Shown here piece after piece: positions 63,684-64,000 of a stretch of DNA of 64,000 nt. Where the stretch lies: positions 276,746 through 340,745 of the forward strand of contig NZ_JAAGXA010000003.1 in assembly GCF_010686755.1 (NCBI RefSeq), in the 5' to 3' direction. Source of the DNA: Nocardioides zeae (GTDB lineage: Bacteria; Actinomycetota; Actinomycetes; Propionibacteriales; Nocardioidaceae). Made by a program: the position numbers and the translations under genes. Below the pieces are notes generated by a model. The model did not search any database. It was given only the letters and a program-made list of their open reading frames with translations, and was not told the origin of the DNA. Position 1 is the stretch's first letter; each line of letters opens with the position of its first letter.

Positions 63684-64000
63684 GCCGGGAGCCCCTGGCC
63701 GGTGTCGGCTCGGTCAAGGTCAAGCTGGGCGTGCTGGTCGCCGCCAGCGTGACGGTGGCGACGCTCGTCGCCTCCCTCGGGCGTGCGGCCTCGGTGCCGC
63801 TGTGGCTCAGCCTGCCGGTGACGGTGCTGCTCGCCCTCGCCGTCACCCAGCTGCTGGCGGTCGGCATGACCTCGCCGCTGCGGCAGATGACGGCGGCCGC
63901 CCGGCGGATGGCGCGGGGCGACTACACCGCCCGGGTGGCGGACGGCTCCCGCGACGAGGTCGGCGAGCTGGCCCGCGCGTTCAACACGATGGCCGGCGAC
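63680..64000 (+). CDS. Sensor histidine kinase, 3' end cut by window edge
   Basis: From GTG 63680 (GTGA overlap with the response regulator). 107 residues are visible: two membrane helices (VKVKLGVLVAASVTVATLVASLG and LWLSLPVTVLLALAVTQLLAVG) with almost no extracytoplasmic loop, then a HAMP domain (MTSPLRQMTAAARRMARGDYTARV...DEVGELARAFNTMAGD). The catalytic domains lie outside the window. The lack of a sensor loop suggests membrane or intracellular sensing. Confidence 0.92.
   Translation, partial: MSREPLAGVGSVKVKLGVLVAASVTVATLVASLGRAASVPLWLSLPVTVLLALAVTQLLAVGMTSPLRQMTAAARRMARGDYTARVADGSRDEVGELARAFNTMAGD

Overview
The window is very GC-rich (well over 70 percent), densely packed DNA with many GTG starts and stop/start overlaps of the GTGA and ATGA type. 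It carries a complete core mycofactocin set, a MenB naphthoate synthase, GTP-type PEP carboxykinase beside PEP carboxylase, a 13E12-family HNH protein and several TetR regulators. This points to a high-GC actinobacterium; Nocardioides or another Nocardioidaceae member is the best guess, but no marker gene in the window proves the genus.

Region by region. (1) 1-16.5 kb: a catabolic block with an aldehyde dehydrogenase (cut by the left edge), Rieske oxygenase, two different flavin reductases, CoA ligase, tandem-domain CaiB-type CoA transferase, two enoyl-CoA hydratases, an acyl-CoA dehydrogenase and an ACAD10/11-type APH kinase. Four promoters in this block carry the same CTA-N7-WAG operator-like site over sigma-A-like -35/-10 boxes, so they look like one regulon acting on an unidentified CoA-activated substrate. 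(2) 16.8-27.1 kb: mycofactocin genes mftR, mftA-E and a mycofactocin-type SDR, with mftF on the other side of an inserted stretch. That stretch holds an AbiEi/DUF559-like gene bracketed by two inverted 90-bp elements. (3) 27.1-36.8 kb: a probable c-di-AMP (ydaO-type) riboswitch ahead of an NlpC/P60 hydrolase, a secreted nuclease, a YitT protein, pckG, ppc, an enoyl-CoA hydratase, a lipoprotein and menB. (4) 36.8-46.6 kb: a small XRE/membrane-protein pair, then a RiPP-type operon (47-residue candidate precursor, RRE/E1-like protein, CocE-type hydrolase, YcaO, MFS exporter) next to a FecB/C/D/E-type metallophore uptake system. Both the RiPP operon and the uptake system carry a 7-1-7 Fur/Zur-type box. 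(5) 46.6-51 kb: a Tat-exported Fn3-like protein, an HNH protein, a SagB-type dehydrogenase directly behind mqo. (6) 51.2-58.8 kb: a six-gene overlapping operon of three glycosyltransferases, an ABC exporter and two APH-fold kinases, convergent with an ABC-F protein. (7) 58.8-64 kb: STAS protein, SDR plus MmyB-type regulator, and a two-component system cut by the right edge.

The most interesting candidate system is region 4. A peptide with His and Ser/Thr but no Cys, RRE/E1-like and YcaO maturation proteins, an exporter and a class-III metal-complex importer appear to be controlled together by a metal-responsive Fur-family regulator, probably Zur. The simplest reading is a ribosomally made metallophore (perhaps a zincophore) with its own re-uptake system. 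The SagB-type oxidase 6 kb away could supply azoline oxidation.

Two stretches (14072-14224 and 28118-28275) are poly-G/poly-C runs between short complementary arms and are probably sequencing/assembly artefacts at strong hairpins rather than real sequence.
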